Assembly (NCBI GenBank): GCA_963728975.1
Contig: CAVSMF010000002.1
Location: forward strand, 186,001 to 250,000
Direction of reading: 5' to 3'
Origin: DATFCK01 sp963728975
GTDB taxonomy: Bacteria; Verrucomicrobiota; Verrucomicrobiia; Chthoniobacterales; UBA10450
Length of the DNA: 64,000 nucleotides
The notes under the pieces are model-generated. The model saw only the letters and a list, made by a program, of their open reading frames with translations, had not been told where the DNA came from and did no database searches. Positions within the stretch are counted from its first letter, which is position 1. Each line of letters starts with the position of its first letter. Shown here one piece after another: positions 7,597 to 17,596 of the stretch. A program made the translations under genes and the position numbers.

Positions 7597-9378
7597 ATGA
7601 AGAGCTTCTTCTCCGAACTGAAACGGCGCAACGTTTACAAGGTCGCGGTCGCGTATGCGGTCGTCAGCTGGTTGTTAGTCCAAGTCGCGACGCAGGTCTT
7701 TCCATTTCTCGACATTCCCAACTGGGTGGTGCGGTTCGTCATTGCCATGGTCGCGATCGGATTTCCCATCGCGCTCATCATCGCTTGGGCATTCGAGCTC
7801 ACCCCGGAAGGTTTGAAGCGAACCGAAGATGTCGATCCTGCGGCGCCGGCGCGACGACCACGAAAGCACACCTGGATGTTTGTCGTGATCGTCGGAGGCG
7901 CTCTCTCGATCAGTTTGTTTTTTGTCGGACGCTACACCGCACGAAACAGTGGGAGCGCGTCTTCCACCGAATTGCCAGCCAAATCGATCGCGGTCTTGCC
8001 GTTCGATAATCTGAGTCGCGACCCCGATAACGCCTTTTTTGCTGAAGGCGTGCAGGACGAGATTCTGACCCGGCTGGCGAAGGTGGCGGATTTAAAGGTG
8101 ATTGCGCGCTCATCGACGCAGAAATTCAAGAGCGCGCCGGAAAATTTGCCGCAAATCGCGAAGCAGCTCGGCGTCATGAACATCCTGGAAGGCAGCGTGC
8201 AGAAAGCGGGCGGTCAGGTCCGCGTGAACGTGCAGTTGATCAACGCACAAACTCAAGCGCATCTCTGGGCGGAGATCTACGATCGCAAACTAAGCGATAT
8301 TTTCGCGGTCCAGAGCGACATCGCCAAAACCGTGGCCGACGTGTTGCAGGCAAAGCTGACCGGGACCGAGAAGCAGATGATGGCTGCGCAAGCGACGACC
8401 GACACAATCGCGTACGAACTTTATCACAAAGGCTGGTCACTGTGGGAAAAGCGTTCCGGCGACAACATTCCGAAAGCGATCGCGTTCTACGAACAGGCGA
8501 TCGCGCGCGATCCAAATTATGCGCTGGCTTACGCTGGTCTGGGCCAGGCTTATATCCTGCTCCCGTTTTACACCAGCGCGGACCGGCGCGCGGTTTTGCC
8601 GAAGGCCAAAGACGCCGCGCTCAAAGCTCTTAGCCTTGATCCAGGCCTCGCCGAAGCGCATCTCGCACTCGGCAAGATACTTTTCTTTGGCGAAATCGAT
8701 TTGGCCGGAAGCCTGCGCGAATACAAGCGCGCGGTCGAGCTCAAGCCCAATGACGCAATGGCACATCATTGGTTCGGCAACGACACCCTGGCCGCGCTTA
8801 GCCGCTTTGAGGAGGCTATCGCTGAGAGCAAGCGCGCGGTTGAGTTAGATCCGCTCTCGCCAATTATTAATGCGGATTTGGGCACCACCTTTTACTATGC
8901 CCGCCGCTACGACGAATCCGTTGCGCAATTTCGGAAGACGCTCGAGATCGATCCGACCTTTTTTTTCGCGTACTACAGTCTCGGTATTGCCCTGCAAAGG
9001 AAGGGCGACCTGTCCGGCGCGATCGCCGCATACGAAAAGGCAAAGCAATTGAGCAGCGACAACTTGTTGGTATCGACGCTTTGCGCCCAGGCCAAGGCCT
9101 ATGCCGGTGACAAAGGTGCCGCGCGGCGAATGCTGAGCGACCTCGATAAGATCAGTCAGCAGCGCGAGGTGGTTGGCTACTTGCGCGCTTTGCTTTATCT
9201 CAGCCTGAACAATAAAGATGAAGCGCTGCGCTGGCTCGAACAGGGTTACGAGGAACGTGACGGCTCCAACATCTGCTGGATCAACGTAGATCCACTGCTC
9301 GATCCGCTGCACGGCGATCCAAGATTTGAGGCACTGGTTCAAAAGGTAATAGCACCGAAAAATTTGCAAGGACACTGA
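7597..9378 (+). CDS. membrane-anchored TPR protein with TolB/FlgO-like domain
   Basis: I chose ATG 7597 (593 residues) because MKSFFSELKRRNVYKVAVAY is the usual start of this family; upstream codons lie in a repeat. Two hydrophobic segments (about 13-33 and 43-65) and a third (about 85-105) anchor it. A domain around KSIAVLPFDNLSRDPDNAFF (about 120-250) resembles the adenylate-cyclase-associated/TolB N-terminal fold. At least seven TPR units follow (about 265-560). Such proteins are abundant in Verrucomicrobiota and Acidobacteriota and probably scaffold membrane complexes; the exact role is unknown. No ribosome binding site is visible; the REP-like palindrome occupies its place. Confidence 0.85.
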   Translation: MKSFFSELKRRNVYKVAVAYAVVSWLLVQVATQVFPFLDIPNWVVRFVIAMVAIGFPIALIIAWAFELTPEGLKRTEDVDPAAPARRPRKHTWMFVVIVGGALSISLFFVGRYTARNSGSASSTELPAKSIAVLPFDNLSRDPDNAFFAEGVQDEILTRLAKVADLKVIARSSTQKFKSAPENLPQIAKQLGVMNILEGSVQKAGGQVRVNVQLINAQTQAHLWAEIYDRKLSDIFAVQSDIAKTVADVLQAKLTGTEKQMMAAQATTDTIAYELYHKGWSLWEKRSGDNIPKAIAFYEQAIARDPNYALAYAGLGQAYILLPFYTSADRRAVLPKAKDAALKALSLDPGLAEAHLALGKILFFGEIDLAGSLREYKRAVELKPNDAMAHHWFGNDTLAALSRFEEAIAESKRAVELDPLSPIINADLGTTFYYARRYDESVAQFRKTLEIDPTFFFAYYSLGIALQRKGDLSGAIAAYEKAKQLSSDNLLVSTLCAQAKAYAGDKGAARRMLSDLDKISQQREVVGYLRALLYLSLNNKDEALRWLEQGYEERDGSNICWINVDPLLDPLHGDPRFEALVQKVIAPKNLQGH

Positions 9379-9771
9379 ACCGCGTTTCGACTTGTCACGC
9401 CGTAGCCTTAAAGCCAGTCCGGCTCGGAACCGAAGGCGGAAGCGCTGGCCGAAAAGATTGTCCCGGCGCGGGAGTTCGCCAAAGCATCGCCCGCCTCGAA
9501 ATGAACCCGGTCAGTTCCTCCGGGGGGTCGGATTCTCATATTCCACATTTCCCGTCGACAGTTTTAACGTGGCAGTCGATCGAGCCTAAACGTTTAGCCC
9601 TGCCAAAAGCAGTGCCGCTTCGATCAGACCCGCACACAGCTCCGGAACCAAATGTCAAAAAATACAGATATGACCCCATCTCTAGCCCCCTAAAGCTATG
9701 AGAGCCGCGTGGGGCGAAGCCTTTTACGCGGGAAGTTTACGCCAGGACCTGATTGTGAGATAATCTCCCCT
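9379..9771. other. gene-free stretch with remnant TPR-protein tail and half a REP
   Basis: No intact gene is seen. Codons 9434-9504 read AEALAEKIVPAREFAKASPA and then SK-stop, similar to the closing segment of the TPR family (compare the RFEALVQKVIAPKNL ending of the neighbouring gene). This suggests the tail of a lost tandem paralogue. A half copy of the gtcagatctata palindrome (tgtcaaaaaatacagatatgacccc) lies at 9655-9680. Confidence 0.4.
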
Positions 9772-9966
9772 GTGAGCACGCGCGAGTTAATCGAAAAAGA
9801 GATCTCTACCTTGCCCGAGAGCTTGCAGCGCAAGGTCTATGAATTCGCCCTGCGTCTAAGGAAGAGCCGAGGCGATGAATCCTTCAACGGCGCGGAACTC
9901 AGCGAATCTGTGCTTGCCCGTGATTGGAACTCCCCAGAAGAGGACGCCGCGTGGGCAAACCTGTAG
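9772..9966 (+). CDS. DUF2281-type antitoxin
   Basis: Starting at GTG 9772 gives 64 residues: STRELIEKEISTLPESLQRK, a helix VYEFALRLRKSRG, and an acidic C-terminus with the SPEEDAAWANL ending often seen in small antitoxins of the DUF2281/VapB-like type. The next frame (9951) starts inside its last codons, the usual antitoxin-toxin overlap. The partner toxin is truncated, so the antitoxin may be a relic. Cytosolic, DNA-binding by analogy. Confidence 0.65.
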   Translation: MSTRELIEKEISTLPESLQRKVYEFALRLRKSRGDESFNGAELSESVLARDWNSPEEDAAWANL

Positions 9967-10082
9967 TTGGCGAAGTCGTCGTCATTCCATTCCCGCAAAC
10001 GGACTTGAAAGCGGGAAAGCGCAGGCCTGCATTAGGGGGGCTGGGGTCAGATCTATATGTTTTGACATGTGCAAAAATATAG
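9951..10082 (+). pseudogene. PemK/MazF-like toxin, truncated by a REP insertion
   Basis: GTG 9951 overlaps the antitoxin end by 16 nt. The frame reads GKPVVGEVVVIPFPQTDLKA, then GKRRPAL, which is the classic N-terminal strand pair of PemK/MazF endoribonucleases. Right after PAL (about 10034) the sequence becomes the gtcagatctata repeat, and translation stops at 10082 after 43 codons. The rest of the about 110-residue toxin is missing, so no RNase activity is expected. Confidence 0.7.
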
Positions 10083-10104
10083 ATGCGACTCCATTTCACC
10101 CAGA
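10042..10104. repeat. REP-like imperfect palindrome, gtcagatctata family, copy 2
   Basis: This is nearly identical to 7534-7594 (ctggggtcagatctatat, tgacatgtgcaaaaatatag). A short direct repeat ccatttcacccag is repeated twice at its right side (10091-10120). It interrupts the PemK-like toxin frame. Confidence 0.75.
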
Positions 10105-10121
10105 CCCCCATTTCACCCAGA

Positions 10122-10152
10122 CGTCAAATCAATGTAACCTTAATTTGACCCC
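10122..10152. repeat. IS3-end-like inverted repeat remnant
   Basis: The sequence cgtcaaatcaatgtaacctt followed by aatttgacccc resembles the stretch beyond the orfA side of the IS3 fragment at 16567-16600 and the end of the complete IS3 element (18937-18957). It is probably a solo end or REP left after transposition. Confidence 0.45.
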
Positions 10153-10173
10153 GCTTCCGCGCAAGATCGACAA

Positions 10174-13100
10174 TCAAGCCGGTGTTGAAGCCGAGAGTGG
10201 CATGAGTCGCTTGTTCGTTGGCGGCAAGCGCCAAGCAAAACCGATTTCCTCCAGCAGCTTTTGCTTTTCCGGCGATAGTTTCCCTCGCTTGCAAGCTGTT
10301 CGCTGCGTGTTGACCCACTTTCCTAAACGTTTGTTCTCCTGCCAGTGCTGCGGCACGTTGCAGTGGCCGTAAATCTTTTTGAATTCGCCCAAGCTTTCGA
10401 ACATCGATTCCCAGGACAGGGGATCGACTAGCTGCCAACAAAAGGCAATTTCGTCGAGTCGCTTTCCCCGCTCTGCAATGATCGGTCGATTATACCGCTT
10501 GGCCGCACGCTGATTTCGCACCCAGTGCGCCAGCTCGCGGTATTTTCCTGAACGCTGCGGGACGTTCGTGTGGCCGTGCTCTCTTTTGTATTCGACCAAC
10601 TGATCAAACATGTAGTCCCACTTGTTTTTAACAGGATTCCAATCAAAGCCGAGCTCGGTGAGAATCTTTTCTTGGTCAGGCTGCAGCGTACCTTTGTTCC
10701 GAAACGTTCGAATCCGAGAAACCCAATCTGCTAGCCGACTGTTTTCTTGGAACCGCTGGGGAACCCGGCAGTGGCCGCGCCCTGCTTTGAATGTTTTCAA
10801 CGCTGCGAGCATCTCTCCCCATCGATCAGATCTCCGTACGACTGCCAGTTCTCGTTGCGAGCCGCGCGGTCGTCCCACGTAAATAGATGACCAAGGAAAT
10901 TGAAGCGCATCGAGTCGGCTTATTTGTTCCGGCGTGAGTTTGTTTCTGCGGCGGTTTCTTCTTTGGGTCGTTACCCACCAGCCAAGTTTTCGATTTGCTT
11001 TGTATTGCTGCGGAACATGCGAGTGACCATGAGTTCGATAGAACTCCTCGAGTTGCGCGAACATTGATTCCCAAGCCGGAGTGCGAATGCCTACTTTGCC
11101 AACTCCGCCTCGCGTAGGAGTCCATTCGAATCCGAGCGAATCTAGCTTTGCGATGCGATCCTCCGAAAGGCGACCAAGCTTTCTTTGTCGTCGCTGCACC
11201 GCGACCCAGTGCCCAAGACTCCGGTTTTGTTTCCACTTCTGCGGCACGCAGGTGTGCCCAAATTCCCGATGAAATCTCGATAGCGATTCGTACATCTCAT
11301 CCCACTTTTCGGCGAATGGTTCCCAACGAAAGCCAAGCGTATTTAGTCGCTGGACGTAATTACTGGCAATTTTGCCGCGCCGATGGGCCGCTCTTTGCGC
11401 TGAAACCCACGCGGCGAGTTGTGGGTTTGCATTCCAGCGTTGGGGCACATCGTAGTGTCCGTGAATCTTGAAAAATTCAAGGAGTTCGTCGAACATTTGC
11501 TCCCAAGATGCTCCTGATGCCGGCAACTCGCTGTCAGGTTCTGACGACGAAAGTCTTTGTTGCGGTGCCCAACGAAGCCCAATGCATTGAGCATCGATAC
11601 TCGCTCCCCGCTAAGCAGACCGAGCCGGTGCAGCTTACGTTGCTTGGTGCACCAGTTTCTTAAGGGCCTGCTTGATTGATCACAATTTTCAAAGTTGCAA
11701 GATCCTGTTTGTTTGCTGTGGTCAGAAAGCCGACGAAACATCTCGCTCCATCTATCGGTGGCGGCAGGTGACAACCATTCAAAGCCGAGATCATTTAACT
11801 TTATGCGTCGGCGTTCGAGTAAGCGTCCGATCCGGAAGCGCCGCCGCTGCGCCTGACACCACTCTGCTAATTTACGGTGTTCGTCATCCGGTGGCACCTG
11901 GCAACTGCCATGTTCATCCTTGAACCCTTGAAGCTGCGCAAACATTCGATCCCAATCTCCCGGATTCCTCTCGCCTATCGTCCACTCGAATCCGATTTCG
12001 TTAAGGCGCCGTTCATATTCCGCCCGAATTTCTTTTAACCGCCGTGTTTGCCGCTGATGCACGACCCACGCTCCTAACTTCAGGTTCTCCGACCAATCGA
12101 CCGGAACTCGCGTGTGTCCGAATCGCTCTTTGTACTCGCACAACTGCTTGAATCGATCCTCCCATGTTGCGACATCGGCTGTCCAATTAAAGCCGAGCTT
12201 GTCTAATGCTTCCACTCGGTCCGCCTGCAACTGGCCGAATTTTCGTCGATTCCGCTGTGTGTGCACCCATGTCGCCAATTTGCGATTTTCCTTCCACTTT
12301 TGGGGAACACGACAATGCCCAAACCGTTCCTTGAATTGGATGAGAGCCAAGTAATTTTCGCGCCATCCATGGCCATAGGGTTGCCATTTAAAACCGACCC
12401 GATCGAGAAGATCGATCTTCTCACGACTCAACGTTCCATCGTTTCTCGACACTCGCTGCTGAACGATCCAATTCGCCAGTTTCTTGTCTTCTTCCGACCG
12501 AGCGTTTCGGAACGTCGCAGTGACCGAGTTTTTCTTTGTAGGCTACGAGCTCTCCATACCGCTCAAACCATGTTTCACCCAACGCATCGATACACGCAGA
12601 TGCAATGGAGCGTCTCAGGTTTTCGAGCGAAAGAGTCGGCCCTAACACCTCAATCCGCTCGCGGAATCGTAAATCGTTATAGCCACCTGTTCGTCCGCGC
12701 TCCATGCGCATTTCGGAAATGATCTGTGCCAGTAATCGTCGTGTTCCTTTAAGCTTTGTAGTACTCGCCAAAGATCATGGAACTTACTTCGAGCAACGGC
12801 TTGTTCGACTGTTTCGCCTCGCATTTGCTCTTGGTCGAGCGGAACCGAAACTAGCCGAAGGTTTTTCCAGGAGTTCGACGCATTGCGCGCCCCGTCGCTT
12901 GCACAATGTCCACAAGGCTCCGCCTCGGACTAAAAAATCCGACCATGTCGACTGCTGGAAATTTACACTTCGGTCAAACGTGGTCCGCTGGAAATTACCG
13001 ATCTATCAGCGCTAGCAAATTACCGGAACAATGTGTCCCGGTGTTCAGCCGACAAAGCGCCTTTTACGAAGAAATACGAATAGCCTGATAGATGCTGGCG

Positions 13101-14559
13101 GGTCCACCTTCCGGGCGATCATTCGTGAATGATTCCGAGCCGCGATGCGCGAATGAACGTGAAAATTTCAGAACTCGTATTGTTGAACAGCATCGAAGCG
13201 CGATATGATTACCGATTTGAGCAACGTTATTCCTCGCCTTCAACTCGAACGGTCCCGCGGAAGAGGCGTTCGTTTGTAACCATAACGGAAATCCATGGAA
13301 ACGACAACCTTGTAATCACTGATGATACGCAAGTTCGCCGCTTCGCTGAACGAAATGCGGTGGACGACGGGCCCATACACTTCTGGCACATCCATCGAAT
13401 AAACCAATTTCGCGTAGCCGGATTTGTCTCTAACTTGAATGTCATAGTGGCGTGGCGTGGCCGTCATGAATAGACGCCGCGCGATTCGAAGGCGTTCCTC
13501 TGCCAACGCAATTCCAAATTTCGCTCCTTCACGGCCAGCTGTTTTGTGGGCTTCGTCGAATACGCCGAGATCGAAAGGTGGAAGACCTTCGGCAGCTGCC
13601 GCAACTACTCCGCTTGATTGATAGGTGCTGAAAACGAGTTTTGTGACGGGCGATTCGCGACGCAGAAATTGTCGAACTATCGAAGTCTGCGTTGTGACCT
13701 TAAAATCGATGTCGGATGGGCGAACCAGCAATTCGTCGTTGCCGCGATCAACCGATTCATCTGAACAAACGCACAAATACTCAATCTCCGGCCAGTTTGT
13801 CTCGTGCAGCCATTCGTGAAGAACTTGGCGAACCAGCGCCAACGAAGGCACGAGCACCAGAACAGATCGCACTTCGAGTCGTTCAGCAGTCCAAAGTGCA
13901 ACGAGGGTCTTGCCGGTGCCGCATGCCATCAAAGCTGTTACTCGCGCTTTTGTTCGAAATGCATGAACTATTTTCTCGATCGCTTTCTCTTGATGTGGTC
14001 TTGGCGACTTCTTCGGAATCGTGACCGCGGCGCCAGCGAGCCATGCTCGGATCGCGCCAAAGTCATTCGCAGTCAGCCGATCGAGGTCACTTCCGCGAAC
14101 GAAGACAACATCCCGTCGCTGCTCTGCAATTTCGGAAACGTCATCGCAATTCGTGAACAGAAGTCGCTGAGCCGCAAAATCTGCTAATCCGAAAAACGTG
14201 GCAATTTCGGTCCACACTAATGATGGCCTTCCGCTTCGGAACTTGGCCTGATAACAAACATATTCGTCGAGCGCGGTATCGAACACTCCGTCGACTCCCA
14301 TGTCCTTCAGCGGCAGATGCAGTTTGCTTTGCGCTTCTGATGGAACGCTTTCAGCGGGCCAAAGATTTCGCGCTTGCGAAAGCCGCTGTGTGGCCAGCCA
14401 CGCTTCAGCGAAAACTTCGAACGCAGCGCCGCGAATCCGTTCGTTTGGCAGCGCTGCAATTCTTTCTTCCAACTCCTGAAACGTTGCTACATCATCAAAG
14501 AGATTCGCAAGGGCGGGTGCACGGGCATTCGGATGCCGTGGGCGTGTGACGCGATCCAT
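10174..14559 (-). pseudogene. decayed restriction nuclease-DEAH helicase with eleven helicase-associated repeats
   Basis: The gene starts at 14559. Residues 35-150 look like an Mrr-type nuclease (MGVDGVFDTALDEYVCYQAK gives the D...QxK site). Helicase motifs follow: ACGTGKTLVALW (I), FDEAHKTAG (II) and FMTATPR (III). The helicase C part at 12840-13240 is still recognisable (FPAVDMVGFFSPRRSLVDIV, then QATGRAMRR) but needs several frame changes. From 12600 to 10174 come eleven units of about 65 residues, each like WxxMFxxLxxFKxxxGHCxVPQ...LxxWVxxQR...LDxLGFxW, the helicase-associated (HA) domain. Frame breaks lie near 13297, 12860, 12740, 12490 and 11572, with in-frame stops near 13170. An intact product would be about 1,450 residues. 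The architecture suggests anti-phage or DNA-restriction activity, now lost. Confidence 0.85.
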
Positions 14560-14702
14560 AAGTTGTCGATCTCACAGAAACTAAACCTGGCTGCCTTTCT
14601 CGACGAACCCTTTTACGCGAACATTCACCCAAAGAATGATTGTTCACCCCGTGGACGGTACTTACGAACAAAAGGCCCTTTGGGCTCAGAGGGCGCTGGG
14701 CG

Positions 14703-14835
14703 AGGGGTCAGTCTTAGAATCTCGGCAATCTTGCGTCGACGGCGAGTAGGGTTTCGGTGAGGTTCATGAAAGCGCTGAGGGCTTTCTGGAGAGAGACGGG
14801 TCAGGTGAGCACGCCGAGATTCTAAGACTGACCCT
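14703..14835. mobile_element. 133-bp miniature inverted-repeat element
   Basis: The ends are ggggtcagtcttagaatctc (plus ggc) and gccgagattctaagactgac (plus cct), a 22-of-23-bp inverted repeat. The interior of about 87 bp has no gene. The ggggtcag outer sequence is shared with the neighbouring RAYT element ends, so it is probably a non-autonomous relative mobilised by a RAYT. Confidence 0.7.
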
Positions 14836-14950
14836 AAAAAGATCCCTCTGAGGCTATCAGAAGATTCGCTACGGAGCAGACATCGCCTGGCGAAGAATCA
14901 TTGTTCGTTGGCCCCGATCAAAGGGGGCGGAATTCAAACGAAAGTTAAAT

Positions 14951-16058
14951 TAGGGGTCAGTCAACAAATCTTGACAGAACGGGTGTGACCGATCTGAATG
15001 GCAGCGATGGCGCGCAGCATTCGGATCGAATTTGAAGGTGCGTTTTATCATGTCATGGCTCGCGGCAACCGGCGGGAGCGTATCTTCCGGGACGACATCG
15101 ATCGGCGGTTCTTTGTTAAGACTTTAGGAGAAGCTTGCGCCCAAACCGGATGGCGAGTGCATGCCTGGGTGCTAATGGGCAATCATTATCATCTGATGGT
15201 GGAAACACCGGAAGCAAATCTGGTGGAGGGAATGAAGTGGTTGCAAAACACCTACACTCGACGGTTCAATACTAGGCACCGGCTGTGGGGACGGCTGTTC
15301 GGCGATCGGTACAAAGCGGTCCTGACCGAGGGAAGGGATCGCTTATTATTACAACACGCTAATGGATTATATTCATTTGAATCCGGTCCGGGTGGGGTTG
15401 GCGCGGATCGACCAAAATGAAAGCGTGCGGGACTATGAATGGAGCAGCGTTGCGCAGGGGTATGCTGTGCCGTCAAAGAGTCGCCCGGAATGGCTAGCCG
15501 CGGAGGAGGGATTGGCCGCGGCGCAATGCAAAGATACGGCGGCGGGCCGGCAAAGCTTTGTCGAACATTTGGACGAGCGAGGGCGGGAAGAAGGATCGCG
15601 GCGGGCTGGAGTAGTTGAGCCAGGAGCGGATCGTCGCCGCAGCCATCTTCGACATGGATGGTATTGGGGAAGCCAGGCTTTTGCGGAGCGAATGTTGAAG
15701 TTGGCAGAGAAAGGGCTGAACGCGCGCAAAAACCGGACGTATCGCAGCGCTGGGATAGCGCATTCCCACGATGAAGCGGAAGCGGAACGACTCCTGGCAG
15801 GAGGGTTGGCAGCAGCCAGACTTAACGCAGGCGAATTGGATCGCTTGCCAGGCTCGGACGCTCGTAAGGTGGCTTTGGCGGACTTACTTTTTAGTCGTAC
15901 CGTCGTGGCGCAGGATTGGATAGCGACGCGGTTATCAATGGGCAGCGCAGCCAACGTCAGCCAGCAAGTGCGTCGCTATCGGATAGGAAAGCAAGCGGAG
16001 TTACCGAGACAGCTGAAAGCTTACCTTCAATCTGTCAAGATTTGTTGACTGACCCCTA
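14951..16058 (+). mobile_element. RAYT (REP-associated tyrosine transposase) element with 28-bp inverted ends
   Basis: The left end 14951-14978 (taggggtcagtcaacaaatc, then ttgacaga) is the exact reverse complement of the right end 16031-16058. The transposase gene fills the interval. Such a gene flanked by inverted REP sequences is the standard IS200/IS605-like RAYT organisation. Confidence 0.88.
14998..16048 (+). pseudogene. REP-associated tyrosine transposase, one frameshift
   Basis: The first part (14998 to about 15350) encodes the Y1 domain: FYHVMARGNRRERIF, the HUH-type motif GNHYHLMVETP, and the probable catalytic tyrosine in WLQNTYTRRFN. The frame then moves by one base near 15345-15352; the second frame continues with the family signature MDYIHLNPVRVGL and a C-terminal HTH-like region (SAANVSQQVRRYR). 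The frames join with no loss of conserved residues, so the break is recent, a sequencing indel or, less likely, recoding. If intact it would be about 350 residues, acting on single-stranded REP DNA. Confidence 0.85.
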
Positions 16059-16085
16059 TCTTAGCCTTGCGGCGCAGCCCCTTCC

Positions 16086-16341
16086 ATGAGCCGTAAAGGA
16101 AATCCTTATGACAACGCTATGATGGAAAGCTTCTTTGCCACCCTCAAAACCGAATGCTTCCAAAATCAAATTCCAAAAAGTCGCCGTCAGGCCAAATTGA
16201 TCTTATTCGATTACATTGAAGGCTTCTATAACCGGTCCCGCCTGCACAGCAGTCTTGGTTACCAATCTCCACTGAAATTCGAAAATAACTTCAACCCACT
16301 ACCAACTGATTAAATGATAAAAACCCTGTCCACGTTTTCGA
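16086..16341 (+). pseudogene. IS3-family OrfB C-terminal fragment with its IS end
   Basis: Codons 16086-16313 read MSRKGNPYDNAMMESFFATL and onward to the LHSSLGYQSPLKFE box; these are the last 75 residues of an IS3 transposase, containing the final Glu of the DDE triad. The IS3-type end accctgtccacgttttcg follows at 16323-16340. The N-terminal two thirds and the first two catalytic Asp are missing. Confidence 0.85.
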
Positions 16342-16344
16342 AGA

Positions 16345-16528
16345 AAGATCAGTTGGCTCCGCGCTTCGGGCGTGCCCAACGGTAGAGCAATGGCGCTCGG
16401 ATACCCAGTTCCGCTGCGACCTTGGCTGCGCTGCGGCCGCTGTTACGCCACAACTCCAGCGCCTGCTCTTAGTACTCTTCCGTGTATCTCGCCCTCTGGC
16501 GAGCCGGCTTACTTAACTGTGTCTTCAT
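16345..16528 (-). pseudogene. IS3-family OrfA fragment with premature stop
   Basis: Starting at ATG 16528 behind an aaaggag site, the frame reads MKTQLSKPARQRARYTEEY, then a stop, then EQALELWRNSGRSAAKVAAE, and ends near 16347. It is clearly related to the intact OrfA at 18551-18898. Orientation is opposite to the OrfB fragment beside it, so the two come from different insertions. Confidence 0.8.
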
Positions 16529-16780
16529 GTGGGCTCCTTTCGGGTTTTGACCCTTAGCCCACTGTCCGTCAAATCAATGCAACCCTAATTTGACCCCAAT
16601 CCCCCACCATCCATGCCCGTTAATCGGGCTGAATGCCGCCAGAATGTCCGGTTAGCGGGCGCGCGTGTTCTGACGGTGAAATACAAACGGAAAGGGCTTA
16701 AAGCAAAGCAGCTTTGCGTAGTTGTGTCGCTGAAAGGTCTTTCGCCTTCCTCTTTTTCACTTTTTGCGCTTCTCTCGGGC

Positions 16781-17596
16781 GTGGACCGATGCGTCAGTTG
16801 TGAAGCACCGCTCTCCGGTGCCTATTGCGCGCAATGCGGGGAACGCCGGCCGGACCGTTCCCAGCTGAAGATCTCCACCTTCCTCCACCGCACCTTCGAG
16901 GAGGTCGCCGACTTGGAACACTCGAAGCTGATCAGGACCCTGCGCCTCCTCTTCCTGCGGCCCGGCTACCTCACTACGGAGTTTGTACGTGGTGCGGTCA
17001 AGCCCTACATCGGGCCGGTAAAACTCTACGTCACGGCTTTCGCGTTAAGTATATTCCTCTATTCGATCTACCGGCCGGCCGCACTCTACGATGTCCGTTC
17101 ATTTATCGCGCGGGACCCGGGCTGGCATAAGAGGATCACGGCGATCGCGCAGAAGCGACACGCCACCGAAGAGCAGATGCTCTTCGAAGCGAATGCGCGC
17201 TGGCAAAAGTATCTCTATCTCAGCGAAATCGTTTACCCGGTCGCCCTCGCAACCGGACTGGCCCTCCTCTATGTGAGACCCCGGCGGTTTTATGTAGAGC
17301 ATCTCATTTTCGCGCTGCACACTTTGGCGTTCACTTATCTGATGGGAGTTATCTTCTGGCCGATCTACGCGATTTTCGGGCTGCGAGTTGCAAGCGTCTT
17401 CACGATCGTCTCCTCGCTCAGTCTCATTTGGTCGCTCACCTACATATTCCTGGCAGTCCGCCGTGTTTATGAACAAAAGTGGGCGAAGAGCGCAGGGAAG
17501 GCGCTCGCCGTCTGTGTCCTTTACATCGTAGTCAAGAGCGTGGGGACAATTGCCAGCCTCCTCCTATCTCTTTCGGTGACGGGGCGCGCATCATAG
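16781..17596 (+). CDS. DUF3667 zinc-ribbon membrane protein
   Basis: Starting at GTG 16781 (271 residues; an upstream ATG at 16613 would add an unconserved 56-residue extension), the protein opens with a zinc-ribbon CVSCEAPLSGAYCAQCGE. A cytosolic region with RTLRLLFLRPGYLTTEFVRG, the DUF3667 hallmark, comes next. About five hydrophobic segments then follow (from VKLYVTAFALSIFLYSIY to the C-terminal VLYIVVKSVGTIASLLLSL). Function unknown. It is wedged between IS3 debris and a complete IS3 element. Confidence 0.8.
   Translation: MDRCVSCEAPLSGAYCAQCGERRPDRSQLKISTFLHRTFEEVADLEHSKLIRTLRLLFLRPGYLTTEFVRGAVKPYIGPVKLYVTAFALSIFLYSIYRPAALYDVRSFIARDPGWHKRITAIAQKRHATEEQMLFEANARWQKYLYLSEIVYPVALATGLALLYVRPRRFYVEHLIFALHTLAFTYLMGVIFWPIYAIFGLRVASVFTIVSSLSLIWSLTYIFLAVRRVYEQKWAKSAGKALAVCVLYIVVKSVGTIASLLLSLSVTGRAS

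Noticed and set aside
12704..13473. Plus-strand frames opposite the dead helicase
   Set aside because: They show no family pattern, while the minus strand retains helicase motifs across frames.
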